Source: Diplonema japonicum
Taxonomy: Eukaryota > Euglenozoa > Diplonemea > Diplonemida > Diplonemidae
Direction: 5' to 3'
Assembly: GCA_964019335.1 (NCBI GenBank)
Contig: OZ025744.1
Location: 1-64,000, forward strand
DNA length: 64,000 nt
The first letter of the stretch is position 1. Every line of letters begins with the position of its first letter. Below the pieces are notes generated by a model. That model saw nothing but the letters and a program-made list of their open reading frames with translations. It made no database searches and was not told where the DNA came from. The position numbers and the translations under genes were made by a program. This document shows, piece after piece, positions 21,501 to 31,223 of this stretch.

Positions 21501-21727
21501 TGCAGGCATACCCACTTGACGCGTCTCATCTTCCTCGGCTTCCTTCCCTGTGTTTCCGCCCCATCCTGTCCTGCCGTGGCCTTGTTCTTGGCGAACAGCA
21601 CTATGAGGAACGGAACAGTGACGATCAGGATAAAGACAAACGCGAACACCATCAACGCTGTGGGCAGCCAGGCCGACATGTCCCCGATGACGGACAGCAC
21701 CACCTTCGTGAACTCATCTGCGTCCAT
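18576..21727 (-). CDS. Membrane-anchored NB-ARC ATPase with WD40 start, truncated by gap
   Basis: Exons 21727-20797, 20758-20625, 20587-20393 and 20357 into the gap; introns of 38, 37 and 35 nt, all starting GTATG. At least 1014 residues. A strong transmembrane helix is at about 18-45, followed by a basic stop-transfer stretch and an unknown domain (about 170-310). The NB-ARC module has the P-loop GDKGVGKAS at about 534-542, the Walker B-like CLILVDDV, LLTTTS, and SLPLHAVMLG in the GLPL position. Helical repeats follow and then YIVSGYENGVVVLW, the first blade of a WD40 propeller. This resembles APAF-1-type STAND switches, where the propeller senses a ligand and nucleotide exchange drives assembly. 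The membrane anchor is not usual for that group. The remaining WD40 repeats must lie in or beyond the gap; DNA after it (18120-18375) does not look coding. Confidence 0.8.
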
Positions 21728-21829
21728 TGGTTTGTCACCTCCACCTTTTCTTTTTGTGTCCTTTTTTCCCTCTTTCCTGTTCTTTTTTTTTTTTTTTTTT
21801 TTTTTTTAAATGGAAGGAAGGCAGCGGTG

Positions 21830-22890
21830 TGTACCCTGGAGACATGCAGGAGGGAACAGTGTTGCACGTGCATCGGAAAGGTGCTGAACTGAAGACCAGA
21901 ACTTTTACAACAAGCGCCAAGGGAAGAAGGCGTTGGGACTGGTGGGAAACCTGAAGCAAAGGTGCGCCGACCAGTTCTTCATCCACCCACGGGGATGGCG
22001 GACGGACGCAGTGACATACATCCCACCGACGGAGGAGGAAGTGGACGAAGAAGATTCCCGAGACGACTCAGAAGACGAAAAAGAAAGAGAGGCGGGAGGA
22101 GAAGGGGAAGTCGCTGGAGCGCATGCTGCCGGCGGAGCAGGACGAACCCGCAACGGCACACTGCGACATATGCGGTCAGATACCCAACATCCTGGAGCAT
22201 GCACTGTGGGAGTGCGAACCTGGCGGAGGAGTACGACAACGGGAGGCACATGCAGGCACGACACGAACAGGCCTAGAACCGTGCATGAGGCTCCACGGCA
22301 TCCTCCCGAGGGAAGCGGCCAAGGAGGACAAGGACAGGCTAGAGACCAATGGCTGGAGATCACGGAGGGGGAGACACACCCAGCACCAACAGAGGAAGAG
22401 TTTGCAAAGCTGCAGACCGGCAACATCTGCTGAAGTGGCTCAAGCAGCTGCGCTGGTATGGAGGGAACAGAAACACGGCAGTGTCGACGGTGGAGCTGGC
22501 GCTGGACTTCGAAAACGTGAAGTCCCTTGGGGGGAAGCTAGGGGAGTTGGCTGATGTGCGACAGAAGGCCAGAGGACACGGTGATGAAGAAGGTGTGGAA
22601 CACTTGGGAGCTAGGGAGGGTGAAAAGAAAGAGGCGAAAGGAAGGAGGGCCTCCCTTCTGAACCACGCAAGAGAGTACATACGCTGCGATCAATCGGAGG
22701 GACGAAGGCGGTGATCGGGTGGAGTAGAAGAGCAATGTTTGCATCAACGAAGACCAAGTACGACCTGGAGGAGCTGGGGAAGCAATGGGCAAGGGAAAGA
22801 AGGGAAAAAGTGGCCAAGCTAGGAAGGAGGCCGGCACGACCACCGAAGGAGAAACCGCTGCTGAAACACATAAAAATCACGTTATAAGAA
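21830..22890 (+). pseudogene. 5'-truncated, frameshifted LINE tail (plus strand)
   Basis: Broken frames on the plus strand match, piece by piece, the last third of the reverse transcriptase ORF at 23840-26770. These include an acidic PPTEEEVDEED stretch, a Cys/His knuckle (HCDICGQ...HALWEC), LHGILPRE, then LKQLRWYGGN with VSTVELALDFE, and the final FAST segment ending LLKHIKITL. Several shifts between frames show it is dead. It is the only plus-strand coding-like DNA of note and lies opposite to the gene array. A short repeat (AAAATCACGTT-like) occurs twice around 22875-22915 at its 3' edge. Confidence 0.75.
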
Positions 22891-22916
22891 GAAGGGGTAA
22901 ATCATTAAAATCACGT

Positions 22917-23309
22917 TTATAAAAACTGATACTGCTCCTGCAGTTCTTGTATGACCAGCACAACATCGTTCTCTCTGTCAGACTGGGTGGGGTGCTTCAA
23001 GGTGCGGGCAAGGGTTGGGGACAAGCTGCGGATCAGATCGGGTCCTGCGGTCGGGATGAGATTCGTGAGCAGGAAGTACTTCCACATTCCATCGTCCGTC
23101 TCGAGTACACGCTGGACAGCTGCCTGGAGTTTGACCCCAAGCCGGCTCAGCCGACTGCACACCTCAGCCGCGACAGGCCAGTTCATGTCTTGCTGCCATT
23201 CAAGTAACTCATCGATTTTTTCCAGCACCTCCTCATCACCTGCACGCAGGAGGTTCGCACAAGCTACGTCATCATGCTTATTTTCCGGAACTATCTTCAT
23301 TTCACTCAT
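22917..23309 (-). CDS. DUF5071 domain protein
   Basis: 130 residues covering one domain. It shows the DUF5071 signature: LLEWQQDMNWPVA in the first half, VLETDDGMWKYFLL in the second, and helical repeats resembling HEAT units. Members are mostly small bacterial proteins of unknown function. An acceptor (CCTTGAAACTCCACAG) lies 2 nt before the ATG, so it is wired into the host transcript. Its neighbours on both sides are retroelement pieces. Confidence 0.8.
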   Translation of the reverse strand: MSEMKIVPENKHDDVACANLLRAGDEEVLEKIDELLEWQQDMNWPVAAEVCSRLSRLGVKLQAAVQRVLETDDGMWKYFLLTNLIPTAGPDLIRSLSPTLARTLKHPTQSDRENDVVLVIQELQEQYQFL

Positions 23310-23839
23310 CTCTGTGGAGTTTCAAGGTTTTGACAGAGAATATAAATAAAATGCGAAAATCTATGAACGGAGGCGGGGGGGGCTGGGTAGGAAAAATCAC
23401 AAAAAATATCGACAAAAAAAGGGGGGGGTTAAAAAAGGAAGAAAACAGGGGGAAAGGTAGGGGAGTTCATACACAAGAAAAGAGAATAAAAAGGGGGGGA
23501 GAAAGATGATCAGATTCTTGTTGTAAATTTACCAATAAAAAAAAAATGGCATTACATAAGAAACACGCAGCCATCAAAGGCACATACGCCGATTGGCAGA
23601 AAAGAACGGGCCCGGCCTGCAGTTGCCTTTAGAGGTTATAGAATAGAATGAGCCATCAGGAAGAACACCATGGAAAATTCATCAAAAAACCCTCATCGTT
23701 GAGTAATCGCGGCTCTGCTCCCCGTCGGCCGGATGAACTCCTGGTGACTGCGGTGTATGATACATTGAAACAAGAATGAAAATATAACTCATAGTAAAAG
23801 ACAATCCCACTCGAGGACAGCCTCTTGTGGTGTGAGTTC
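23310..23839. other. Intergenic stretch after LINE
   Basis: Purine-rich low-complexity DNA (23380-23520), then about 250 bp of ordinary composition with no long frame. This may contain the 3' untranslated part of the LINE copy. No poly-A tail was recognised on the element strand. Confidence 0.5.
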
Positions 23840-26770
23840 CTATCTATTAATGCTCCCCTTCTGGAGCATAGCCTTCGTTCCTATTGTCGCCTTTAAAGCT
23901 TTTCGTAGTCTCGACACGCGTTCTTTCTTGTATGTCCCTTTCAACTCCTGTAGCTTTTGCGCTGTCTGTCTTGATGCGAAGATCGGTCTCCTGTTAAAGC
24001 CTATTGCAGCCTTGCCTCCAATCGCTGTGAGCGACTTGACCCTCTTTGCCCCGTCCGCAGGGAAGGGGCGTCTTGTTCTGCACACTGCGTTGGCTCTCTC
24101 CACCAACAGCTTGATTCTGCGTGCCTTCCTCTGCATGTTGTAGACTCCCAGTGACTTACCGGTTGTCTCCTCAAAGTCGAGTGCAAGTTCAGCTGCCGAA
24201 ACCTCCGAGTCGGTGTCGCCCTCCACCCATCGCAGCTTTCCCATCCATTCCAGTAGTGGTTCCCCGAATTGCTCCAGCAGTCCCACCACTGTCCCCAGCT
24301 GTGCTGTCGTCGGTACCGGGGTCACTTTGCCTGTCACTTCCCGCTCCCATGGTAGCTTCTTGTTGCCGCCTTCTGCCTGCATCAGCCCTTCGTCCCGCTT
24401 TTCCACCACCATTGCCAGGTATCGCTGCAGCTTCTCCAGGTGTTCGAACCCGTTCCCCCTTGGTAGGATGGCATGCAGCTCGAGGCAGAGCGGCCATCCC
24501 GTCCTGTCGCGCAGTGGTTCCATCTCCTCCCGTATCAGCTCCTCTCGTGCTGGCGGGCACTCGTACAGCTGGTGGCGTAGCAGTGTTACTGTGTCCGCAT
24601 GCTTGGTCGGGCAGAGGTCACATTCAAATCCCGACTCGTCTTGTCCTTCATGCGCCGCTGGCTCGTCTTGATCTTCCTCTTCTTCGCTCCGTCCCCCGGA
24701 CTCGTCGTCCTCATTCGTGGGGGGTACACACTTTGGTCCTGCTCTGGCATACGGACTTAGGTAGGGGATCCCTCCCGCAATTACCCTCTTGATACAGAAA
24801 GCTAGATGGCGATCTTTAGCTGTCCTCCAGAGGTCATTCGTTTTGGGATCTGCTCCTTCCCCGAGTCCGCTGACCGTCTTCCGTTCCGTTGCTAGTGTCG
24901 CACTCCTGGCTGCCCTTACAGCCGCCCTGAAGGCGCTTCCTCGCTTGGGCCACTCAAGTTCTGTGGCTATTTCCATCTTCTCCCAGTCCCATCCGATTCT
25001 CGGCATCCACCTGCATATCAGATTCCCCACCGGTCCCAAGGGGGTCCTCTGTGAGCCGTACCTCTGCACTATTTGTCGCACTCTCTGTCCAAGACCTGTC
25101 CTTTCCAGCGCGCTCGATATCACTTTTAGCGAGTGACAGATGACGTAGGACAACGGGTCATTGATGTGTCCTTTCAGCAAAACCGTATTCACCGCCGCAG
25201 GCGATCGTCCTCGGAAGTGAGGCCCCCATAGGTTGCAGGTCACTCTCGTTGTTAGCTTCTTCAGCGCCTCATCACTCGGAGGGGAGAACGGGCTGCTGTA
25301 GAGGCACGACGGCAAGACCGATGTTCCAATCAGGTATCCTTTTGTTTCGAAGGACAGGCTTGTCCCTCCCAGCCGGTCTAGCTTGTTGGCCGCTTCCGTC
25401 GCTGGCTCGTTCCACGTCGTTCCTGTCCTGTTCGTGAACACCATCACGCCCAGTGCCTTGAACGACGTCACTGTTCTATAGGGGACTGCGACCTCTCTCC
25501 CTTTCTGTGTTACTGTCCTATCACCCAGCACTTTTGACCGGAAGCCCTTCTTCGTGCCAAACGCTACCGTTTTCTCCGGGTTAAGCTTCATCCCAGTGAG
25601 TCCGCAGAACTCCAAAGTTCCGTTTACCGCAGCCTGCAAGGTCTTCTCCAACTCTGCCAGAAGGTACGTGTCATCTGCATAGGACAGAACCTCCGTTCCA
25701 GGTGCTTCCTTCTCGATTGTCCTGATCATCACCGCCAGTAAGGCGTTTATAATGATCACCGACAGCGGGCACCCCTGGAGTATCCCATTCGTTGCTTTAA
25801 AGGTGGCCCCTATTCCTATGGGGAACTTGAATCTCCTCGAGATTTGCCCGTACATTCCTTGGAGTGCTCGTGCGATTGCTGGGTCTAGTCCCAGGGCCAG
25901 CATCAGTTCGTGCGACAATTGTTGCGGGACCAGGTCGAAGCACTTCCTGAAGTCCAATGCAAGTCCTTCTAGCGGCTCGTCCTCCACCAGTGCCAGTTCT
26001 AGCTTCGTGCATAAGTCAATCAGCGCCGAGGTCGTGCTGTGTTTAGGCCTGAAACCATGTTGTCGTGGTGTGATCCACCTCTCCTGCCATTTCAGTACCT
26101 GCACCAGTCGTGCACTTGCCCACAGCCGGTAAATGGTACTGGTCACTGTGATCGGTCGGTGATCCAGAGGTGCCGTTCCTTCCCCCTTTGGGATGAGGGA
26201 TACGAGTGCCGTCGTGACCTGCATCGGCCATTCGCCCGTCTCCTCTATCAAGTTGAAGAGGTCCGCAAACGCTTGTAGGATCGGAGCCGGCAGGCGCTTC
26301 AACTCACCAATCCGCCAGCCGTCCACGCCGCATGCCCCCTTGTCCGCTTTCTTACTGATCACCTCTTTCAGCAGCTTGGCGTCGATGGGGGCGTGTGCCA
26401 TCGGGTTGCTCTTGATGTGCTCACCGTACCGTCTCTGGAACTCGTCGAACTGCGGCTCGTCTTCTGGTGTTCGTGCGCAGAAGATGTCCGACCACGCCGT
26501 CCGCATCACTTTGTCCATCTTCTTCAGGTTGGCCGTCACTCCCCCGTCTGCTGCATCCACTGTTTGTGTCCCTTGCTTGGTGCTGTTATTCATCCAGGCC
26601 GTCACGTGCCTTCTCTCCTTCGCGAAGTTTGTGCGGATCGAACGTTCGTAGGCACGCGTTTGTGCTCTTTTCCTGCTCGTTATCAGGTCAGCAAGCTCTC
26701 CCTCGGTGAAGCATTCAGCCACTTCTAGGTCCTCCTGGATCACGTCTACGCTCTCTGCGTCGTCCACACG
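23840..26770 (-). mobile_element. Non-LTR retrotransposon reverse transcriptase ORF (LINE)
   Basis: About 976 codons without a stop. The reverse transcriptase motifs are in order: VDGWRIGELK, LIPKGEG with DHRPIT, HGFRPKHSTTSAL, motif A as ALDFRKCFD, motif B as NGILQGCPLS, and motif C as LSYADDTYLL with the catalytic aspartates. The thumb follows, and near residue 780 is a Cys/His knuckle (C-x2-C...H...C). No apurinic-type endonuclease domain is upstream; the frame enters from G/C-run DNA with no ATG of its own, so the copy is probably 5'-truncated. It may still be recent, since about 2.9 kb is free of stops. It lies in the same direction as the host genes, between the SAM-domain gene and the DUF5071 gene. 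I do not assign it to a LINE clade. Confidence 0.9.
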
Positions 26771-26917
26771 GCAATATAATATGAAAAAATAAAAAAAAAC
26801 AAAAAAAACAACAATACATTCGGCTCTCCCCCCCCCCCCCCCCAGAAAATTCATGCTCTAATGAAAGAGAAGAGTGAATAAAAAACAAGAAAGCCGCCCC
26901 CCCCCCCCCCCCCCCCG
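26771..26917. other. Poly-C runs between LINE and SAM-domain gene
   Basis: Two C runs on the plus strand (26828-26843 and 26897-26916). The second starts directly after the stop codon of the SAM-domain gene. Confidence 0.8.
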
Positions 26918-28460
26918 TCAACACTCGAAGCCGATGTTGCCCAGTTTGTTCTCCGTACCTGGCAGCCTGTGATGTGAAATCACAAAAAAAAAAAAAAAAA
27001 AAAAAAAACAGAGGGTGTCTACATACCAATATCGAATCCGCTGCTGTTTGTTGTCCTCGATTAGGGTGAGCAACCTCTCGCGTTGTTCTTCCGGTTCCTG
27101 TACAAAAATATTCCCTCCCTCTCAAAAATAATTCTTTATGACTATATGTCTTTGTTGTTCGCACGAGCAAAAAAAGGTTTTTTAAAAAGCTGCGAAAGTT
27201 TTTTGCTCGGCACAAGTTGCATATAGTTATAAAATCATTTTTTGAAAGATAAATATTTGTAACAAAAAAAAATTCACTATGATAGGAACGAAGTGGTTAG
27301 CAACGGCCCGCCGCGGTGGCGTGCCTACCTTATGATGCTCCCCTTTTGGGGTCGTTCCCTGCTACCCACCGTAGTGCCTAGCTGTCGTTTATATCTTCCA
27401 ATCCTTTCTTTCCGGTAATCTTCTCTCAGTCCTTTCAGCTTGGTCGCCCAAAAAAAAAAAAACACACCTCATCCCCAGTAAGCTGCGGGATCTGTTCCTC
27501 CACCTGAATAGGAGTGGGCGACGGCGCGTACACAGGAGCAGGAACAGGTGCCACCGTTCCAAGGTACTGCTGTTCCGTAACCCGTTCGGGGCTGGGCGAC
27601 CCCGGCGGCGGTGGTGGCGACGGCGACCGAACGTCATTCACAGATTGTATAGGGGCGGTCGTGAGCAACCTTGAATCGCCCCTGGCCCACACCCTACGCC
27701 TCGCAGGCGATGCCGACGCCTTGTCTCTCGGTGTGTTCTGCAAAGAAGAGTACGCACTGGCAATGTCTTGATACAACGACGATGAGGCCACCGTCACAGG
27801 AGGACGCTTCCCAACAGTTGGAGACGGAGACCTTCTCACTGGCGGCCATTTTGATGGTTTGTATGACTGGGCTTGTTTTTCCCTGTCGATTCGTTTCGAT
27901 GCGTGGTATCTGTTCATGCTGGCAGAGAGAGACCGTCGAGAGGCCTCCTCACGCTTCTCCATCTCGTGCCGCTTCTTCATGACCGCCTCGTCGACGCCCA
28001 TCTTCGGGTGCTGCACGGTTCGTTTTAAGAGTTCCAACCACCGTTCCCGCTCTTCTCGTATGGAGTGATCTCTTTTCATTTTTCGATCCTCTTCCTTCTT
28101 CTTTCTATCGGTGACATACTTCACGTTTAACGTGTTGTCAAGAGGAGCCATGGCCACGAACGCTGCCCGTGGTGTCTTTGGAGCTGCTGTTGGTGTCACG
28201 CTCCGCTTTGAGACCTTGGATGAAGATCTAATTGAGGCCGATGGTCTCACTGGCGGCGTGGCCTCGCCCTTTAGTGAGGCAAGGTTCTTCAGCAGTTTGT
28301 TCCGAAGCCCTATCTGCGGCACCATTTCCTTCACGTCACCTGTCGACAGGTCCACCAGGTCCTGCTTCTCTGTGATTGCGTTCTCCTGCAGCACCTCGCT
28401 CAGCACGTCCAGCTTCACGTCCCGCAGCCATTCGCCCACGTTAAAGACCGCCCCACTCAT
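26918..28460 (-). CDS. SAM-domain protein with SP-rich middle, three exons
   Basis: Exons 28460-27468, 27097-27027 and 26966-26918. The introns are 370 nt (GTGTG...CAG, holding a LINE scrap) and 60 nt (GTATG...CAG); 370 residues. Residues about 10-58 form a SAM domain (VGEWLRDVKLDVLSEVLQ... to LLKNLASL), a helical module for protein pairing. A charged coiled-coil region follows (about 110-180), then a proline/serine-rich part with many SP sites. The two last exons add an acidic helix (EPEEQRERLLTLIEDNKQQ) and a short end. Without them the frame would run into a poly-T tract. The start follows an acceptor and a two-codon upstream ORF whose stop overlaps the start ATG. Function is unknown; a scaffold is likely. 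Confidence 0.7.
27290..27450 (-). mobile_element. LINE 3' end fragment inside an intron
   Basis: On the minus strand about 40 codons (LKGLREDYRKERIGRYK to QKGSIIR then stop) align with the last 40 codons of the large LINE ORF (LKGTYKKERVSRLRK to QKGSINR then stop). The following bases also resemble each other. The fragment lies within the first intron of the SAM-domain gene, beside its poly-T tract, in the same direction as the gene. It makes that intron 370 nt against 33-74 nt for the others. Confidence 0.75.
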
Positions 28461-28569
28461 TTCATGTAATGCCCTCGCAGCCCTGACCATGCATGGTTGG
28501 AAAGTCGACAGAGGGAGAGTCAAGAACAACAAAAAAAAATAATAATAAAATAAAAATAAAAAAACTCCA

Positions 28570-28606
<37 letters not shown>

Positions 28607-28817
28607 TAAGCTCTTAAAAAAAGAAGAAAAAAAAAGAAAGAAGAAGAAAATGGGCGCATGTAAATGCGGGTAGTTAAGGGGGGAAGGAAAAAGAGGTCAG
28701 AAAATAGTTATTAAGAAAAGGAACGAGGGGGGGGGAGGGGAGAAGAAAGAAAAAAAGAAGGGGGGAAAAAAAAACTGTTTTGACACGCACTAAAGAATAC
28801 TTTTTTTTTTTCCTTTG
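28461..28817. other. Gene-free purine/pyrimidine stretch
   Basis: A T run near 28575-28602, A-rich and G-rich tracts, no frame. It includes the pyrimidine tract and AG that probably serve as the acceptor of the SAM-domain gene (28485-28530). Confidence 0.7.
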
Positions 28818-29468
28818 TCACTTTGTCGTCCACACCTTCTTTTGGTGAGAGACGGAGGATGTTCTGCGTGCAAAGCTAGTGGGGGTCCTATGCGGGGTGC
28901 GTTGGGAGACCACCGGAGTGCGATGTGGGCGGACCCGATCTGTTGTGTAAGCGTGGGTAGTGTGAGTAAGTGAGTAGGCGGCTGTACGGGTGAGGTCGCA
29001 CTGCGTGGCTGCTGAGATATGCGAGGGCTTGGGAGGCCGAGCATGAAGGGCGTGCTTGAGGTCTGCGATTTGCTGCTGCGCCAGAGTGCAGTCATCCTCC
29101 AGCTGCTGGATCACACCAAGTGAGTCGATAGAGCTGCTGTCCTCGACATCCTCTGACACAGAACGGAAGCCGTGGTGCCCCATTGGCACCTGGTGCTCCA
29201 TGGGCATCTGCACAACCTGCTTCTTCTCTTTCTTCAACTCCTGCACCTCTGCCACCAGCTGCTGTATCACCGACTTCTTCTTCGCATTCGCCTCTAGCAA
29301 CGCCTCCACCGCCGTCGTGTCCTCTCCTTTGCATCTCATCATCTTCAGCTTCTTGCCCAGCATTCGACACAGGTCGTCCTCGTCCTTCTTCCTGCTCTTC
29401 TTCCCTGATTTTTCATCCTTTCCGTTTATCGCCACCTTTTTCCTGTACACGTCTTGCGTCTCGTGCAT
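28818..29468 (-). CDS. Basic coiled-coil protein, hypothetical
   Basis: 216 residues. A lysine-rich N-terminus is followed by two coiled-coil stretches (about 50-85 and 118-140) separated by a methionine/histidine-rich linker. The tail is rich in T, H and R with repeated RTP motifs (RPHRTP, SQRTP, HRTP). No family recognised. Charge and coils suggest a structural or nucleic-acid-linked role, as inference only. An AT repeat (TATATATATATA) sits directly before the ATG. Confidence 0.5.
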   Translation of the reverse strand: MHETQDVYRKKVAINGKDEKSGKKSRKKDEDDLCRMLGKKLKMMRCKGEDTTAVEALLEANAKKKSVIQQLVAEVQELKKEKKQVVQMPMEHQVPMGHHGFRSVSEDVEDSSSIDSLGVIQQLEDDCTLAQQQIADLKHALHARPPKPSHISAATQCDLTRTAAYSLTHTTHAYTTDRVRPHRTPVVSQRTPHRTPTSFARRTSSVSHQKKVWTTK

Positions 29469-29638
29469 ATATATATATGCCTCCTTTTTGCATACGTTGA
29501 AATTAATTACGGGAATAAAATAAAAAAAAGCTTTCTTTAAAAAAAAAAAAAAAAGAACAATCGATACTTTAAAAAGGCTTTTTTAAAAAAAGGAGAAGGG
29601 GAAGGGAAGGGAAGGGGGAAGAAAGGGCGACGGAGCCC

Positions 29639-30628
29639 CTACCCCGTGGACAGATCGATGGCGGTATGCGTGTATTTCCTGTACAGATGCTTCCGGATAA
29701 CTTCGGAGGTGACAGCTTGCTTGTCTTCTCCCCGTGCGAGGTGCTGCGCCAGCTCGGGCAACACAGCTTCCTGCTCCAAGACAGAAAGGGCGGATTGGAT
29801 CTCATTAGCAAGGTGATGCACATCAGGAAGAGAGGCTGCGACTGCCTCTGACAGGATCTGTAGGAGGGTCTTGTTGAGGTAGGTGGTATCGAGGTCGTCT
29901 ATAGTACACGGGTGGCCTTTAAACCGCAGGCACGCACTGCACAAACTGACCAAAGCAGGGTTTTCCCCAGCAAGCATAACTTCGGGAGATGGGGGGAAGT
30001 GCTCCCGTACGAGAAGTGCGGCAATGGCAGGGTCGTAACGCAGAACAGGGTAGCTGCCGTCGCCTTTCAGAAGCTCGTAAATGCATAGCCCCAGCCCCCA
30101 CACATCGCCCTTTGTGGTGGGGAGAGTACATCCCTCTGGAGGGAGGTAGTAGGGGCATAGAGCTTCACGGTCTTGCTTGCGATCTCGCCACCCGCTGTGG
30201 TGTTCAAGAATAGGTAGTCCGAAGTCGGATATTACTAGTGTGCCGTTGGTGGACGGGATTATGTTTGAAGCTTTGAGGTGGCCGTGGCATGTCCCGGCCT
30301 TATGGAGTGTTCTTATGTGGTCCACTAGCAGTCTGATGATGTCGGCGGGGTCGGCTTCTTCGTGTGGTACCTCGCGGTATGTTAGCCACAGGATGTCCCC
30401 TTCTAGGGTTATTTCAGTTGGTGTCAGTAAGAAGTCGAGTTCTTCTACCTTGTCCATCTCTTCTTTGAATTTCTGGACGGCTGCCTCCGTCACGCCTTCG
30501 ATCCTGCGCACCACGTTGTGGCTGTTCTCAGTGTTGGCTATTTTCTTTATGCACCCATACACACTGGCTCGCTTCTTATTGGGCTTCGCTAAATTTTCCC
30601 CTTCGTCGTACCCATGTGTGTCATCCAT
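29639..30628 (-). CDS. Pseudokinase without catalytic HRD aspartate
   Basis: 329 residues with a protein-kinase fold from about 20 to 260. The catalytic-loop segment reads CHGHLKASN at 114-122, so the HRD arginine and aspartate are replaced by G and H, while SDFG is kept at 134-137. The APE region reads YYLPPEG and the F-helix DVWGLG. No glycine-rich loop can be seen. The protein should not phosphorylate by the usual mechanism, so an allosteric or scaffold role is likely. The last 70 residues are helical. A very clean acceptor (AACCCCTCTCGCTAG) lies one base before the ATG. Confidence 0.8.
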   Translation of the reverse strand: MDDTHGYDEGENLAKPNKKRASVYGCIKKIANTENSHNVVRRIEGVTEAAVQKFKEEMDKVEELDFLLTPTEITLEGDILWLTYREVPHEEADPADIIRLLVDHIRTLHKAGTCHGHLKASNIIPSTNGTLVISDFGLPILEHHSGWRDRKQDREALCPYYLPPEGCTLPTTKGDVWGLGLCIYELLKGDGSYPVLRYDPAIAALLVREHFPPSPEVMLAGENPALVSLCSACLRFKGHPCTIDDLDTTYLNKTLLQILSEAVAASLPDVHHLANEIQSALSVLEQEAVLPELAQHLARGEDKQAVTSEVIRKHLYRKYTHTAIDLSTG

Positions 30629-31172
30629 CCTAGCGAGAGGGGTTGAAATGTCAGTGAAGAGATTTTTAAAAAGATTTTTTTTTTGTTAGTATACCGATAA
30701 TATTGAGACCAAAGCAGGAGTAAAAAATAAAAATAAAAAAGAAAACCACAATCGGAATTAGCTTCTTTTTTTTTTAAAAAAAAATACAAAAAGCCATACA
30801 CAACGAGAAAAAAGAAGAAAAAAAAAAAAAAACAAACGGAGGAAAGCAAGGAAGAACGAAAGAAAAAGAAGAATAAAAGAAAAAAAGTTGGAGTTTCCAT
30901 GGTTGGTGTGTCTTGGTTCTAAGTCATCAACACACAAACTATAACTGGAAGAGAGAGAGAAAAAAAAGAAGAAAAAAAGGAGCCTACTATCGGACCCCTT
31001 ATGTACTGTGGAAAGATCTTATCACCTCGCGGCTCGCCTTTTTTTTTCTCTTTAAAGAAAACCGGATTTGGGATTATTATGTACCGTGTCTAATCTTCTG
31101 TTTTCTGGTCCCCCCCCCACCCTAGTTCACAGCCCCTTCTACTTCTTCTTGGGCGTTTTTTTCCTTGTCGGT
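30629..31172. other. Gene-free A-rich stretch
   Basis: A- and purine-rich low-complexity DNA with no supported frame, and a C run near 31111. Confidence 0.7.
30630..30655 (-). promoter_or_regulatory. Probable trans-splice acceptor of the pseudokinase gene
   Basis: A pyrimidine-rich tract ending CTCTCGCTAG lies one base upstream of the start ATG. No matching upstream exon is seen, so a spliced leader is the simplest donor. Confidence 0.55.
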
Positions 31173-31178
31173 CTATTT

Positions 31179-31223
<45 letters not shown>

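Noticed and set aside
20636-21727. Separate gene ending in a cysteine/serine-rich tail
   Set aside because: The tail arises from reading through a GTATG intron; the exon joins the NB-ARC gene in frame.
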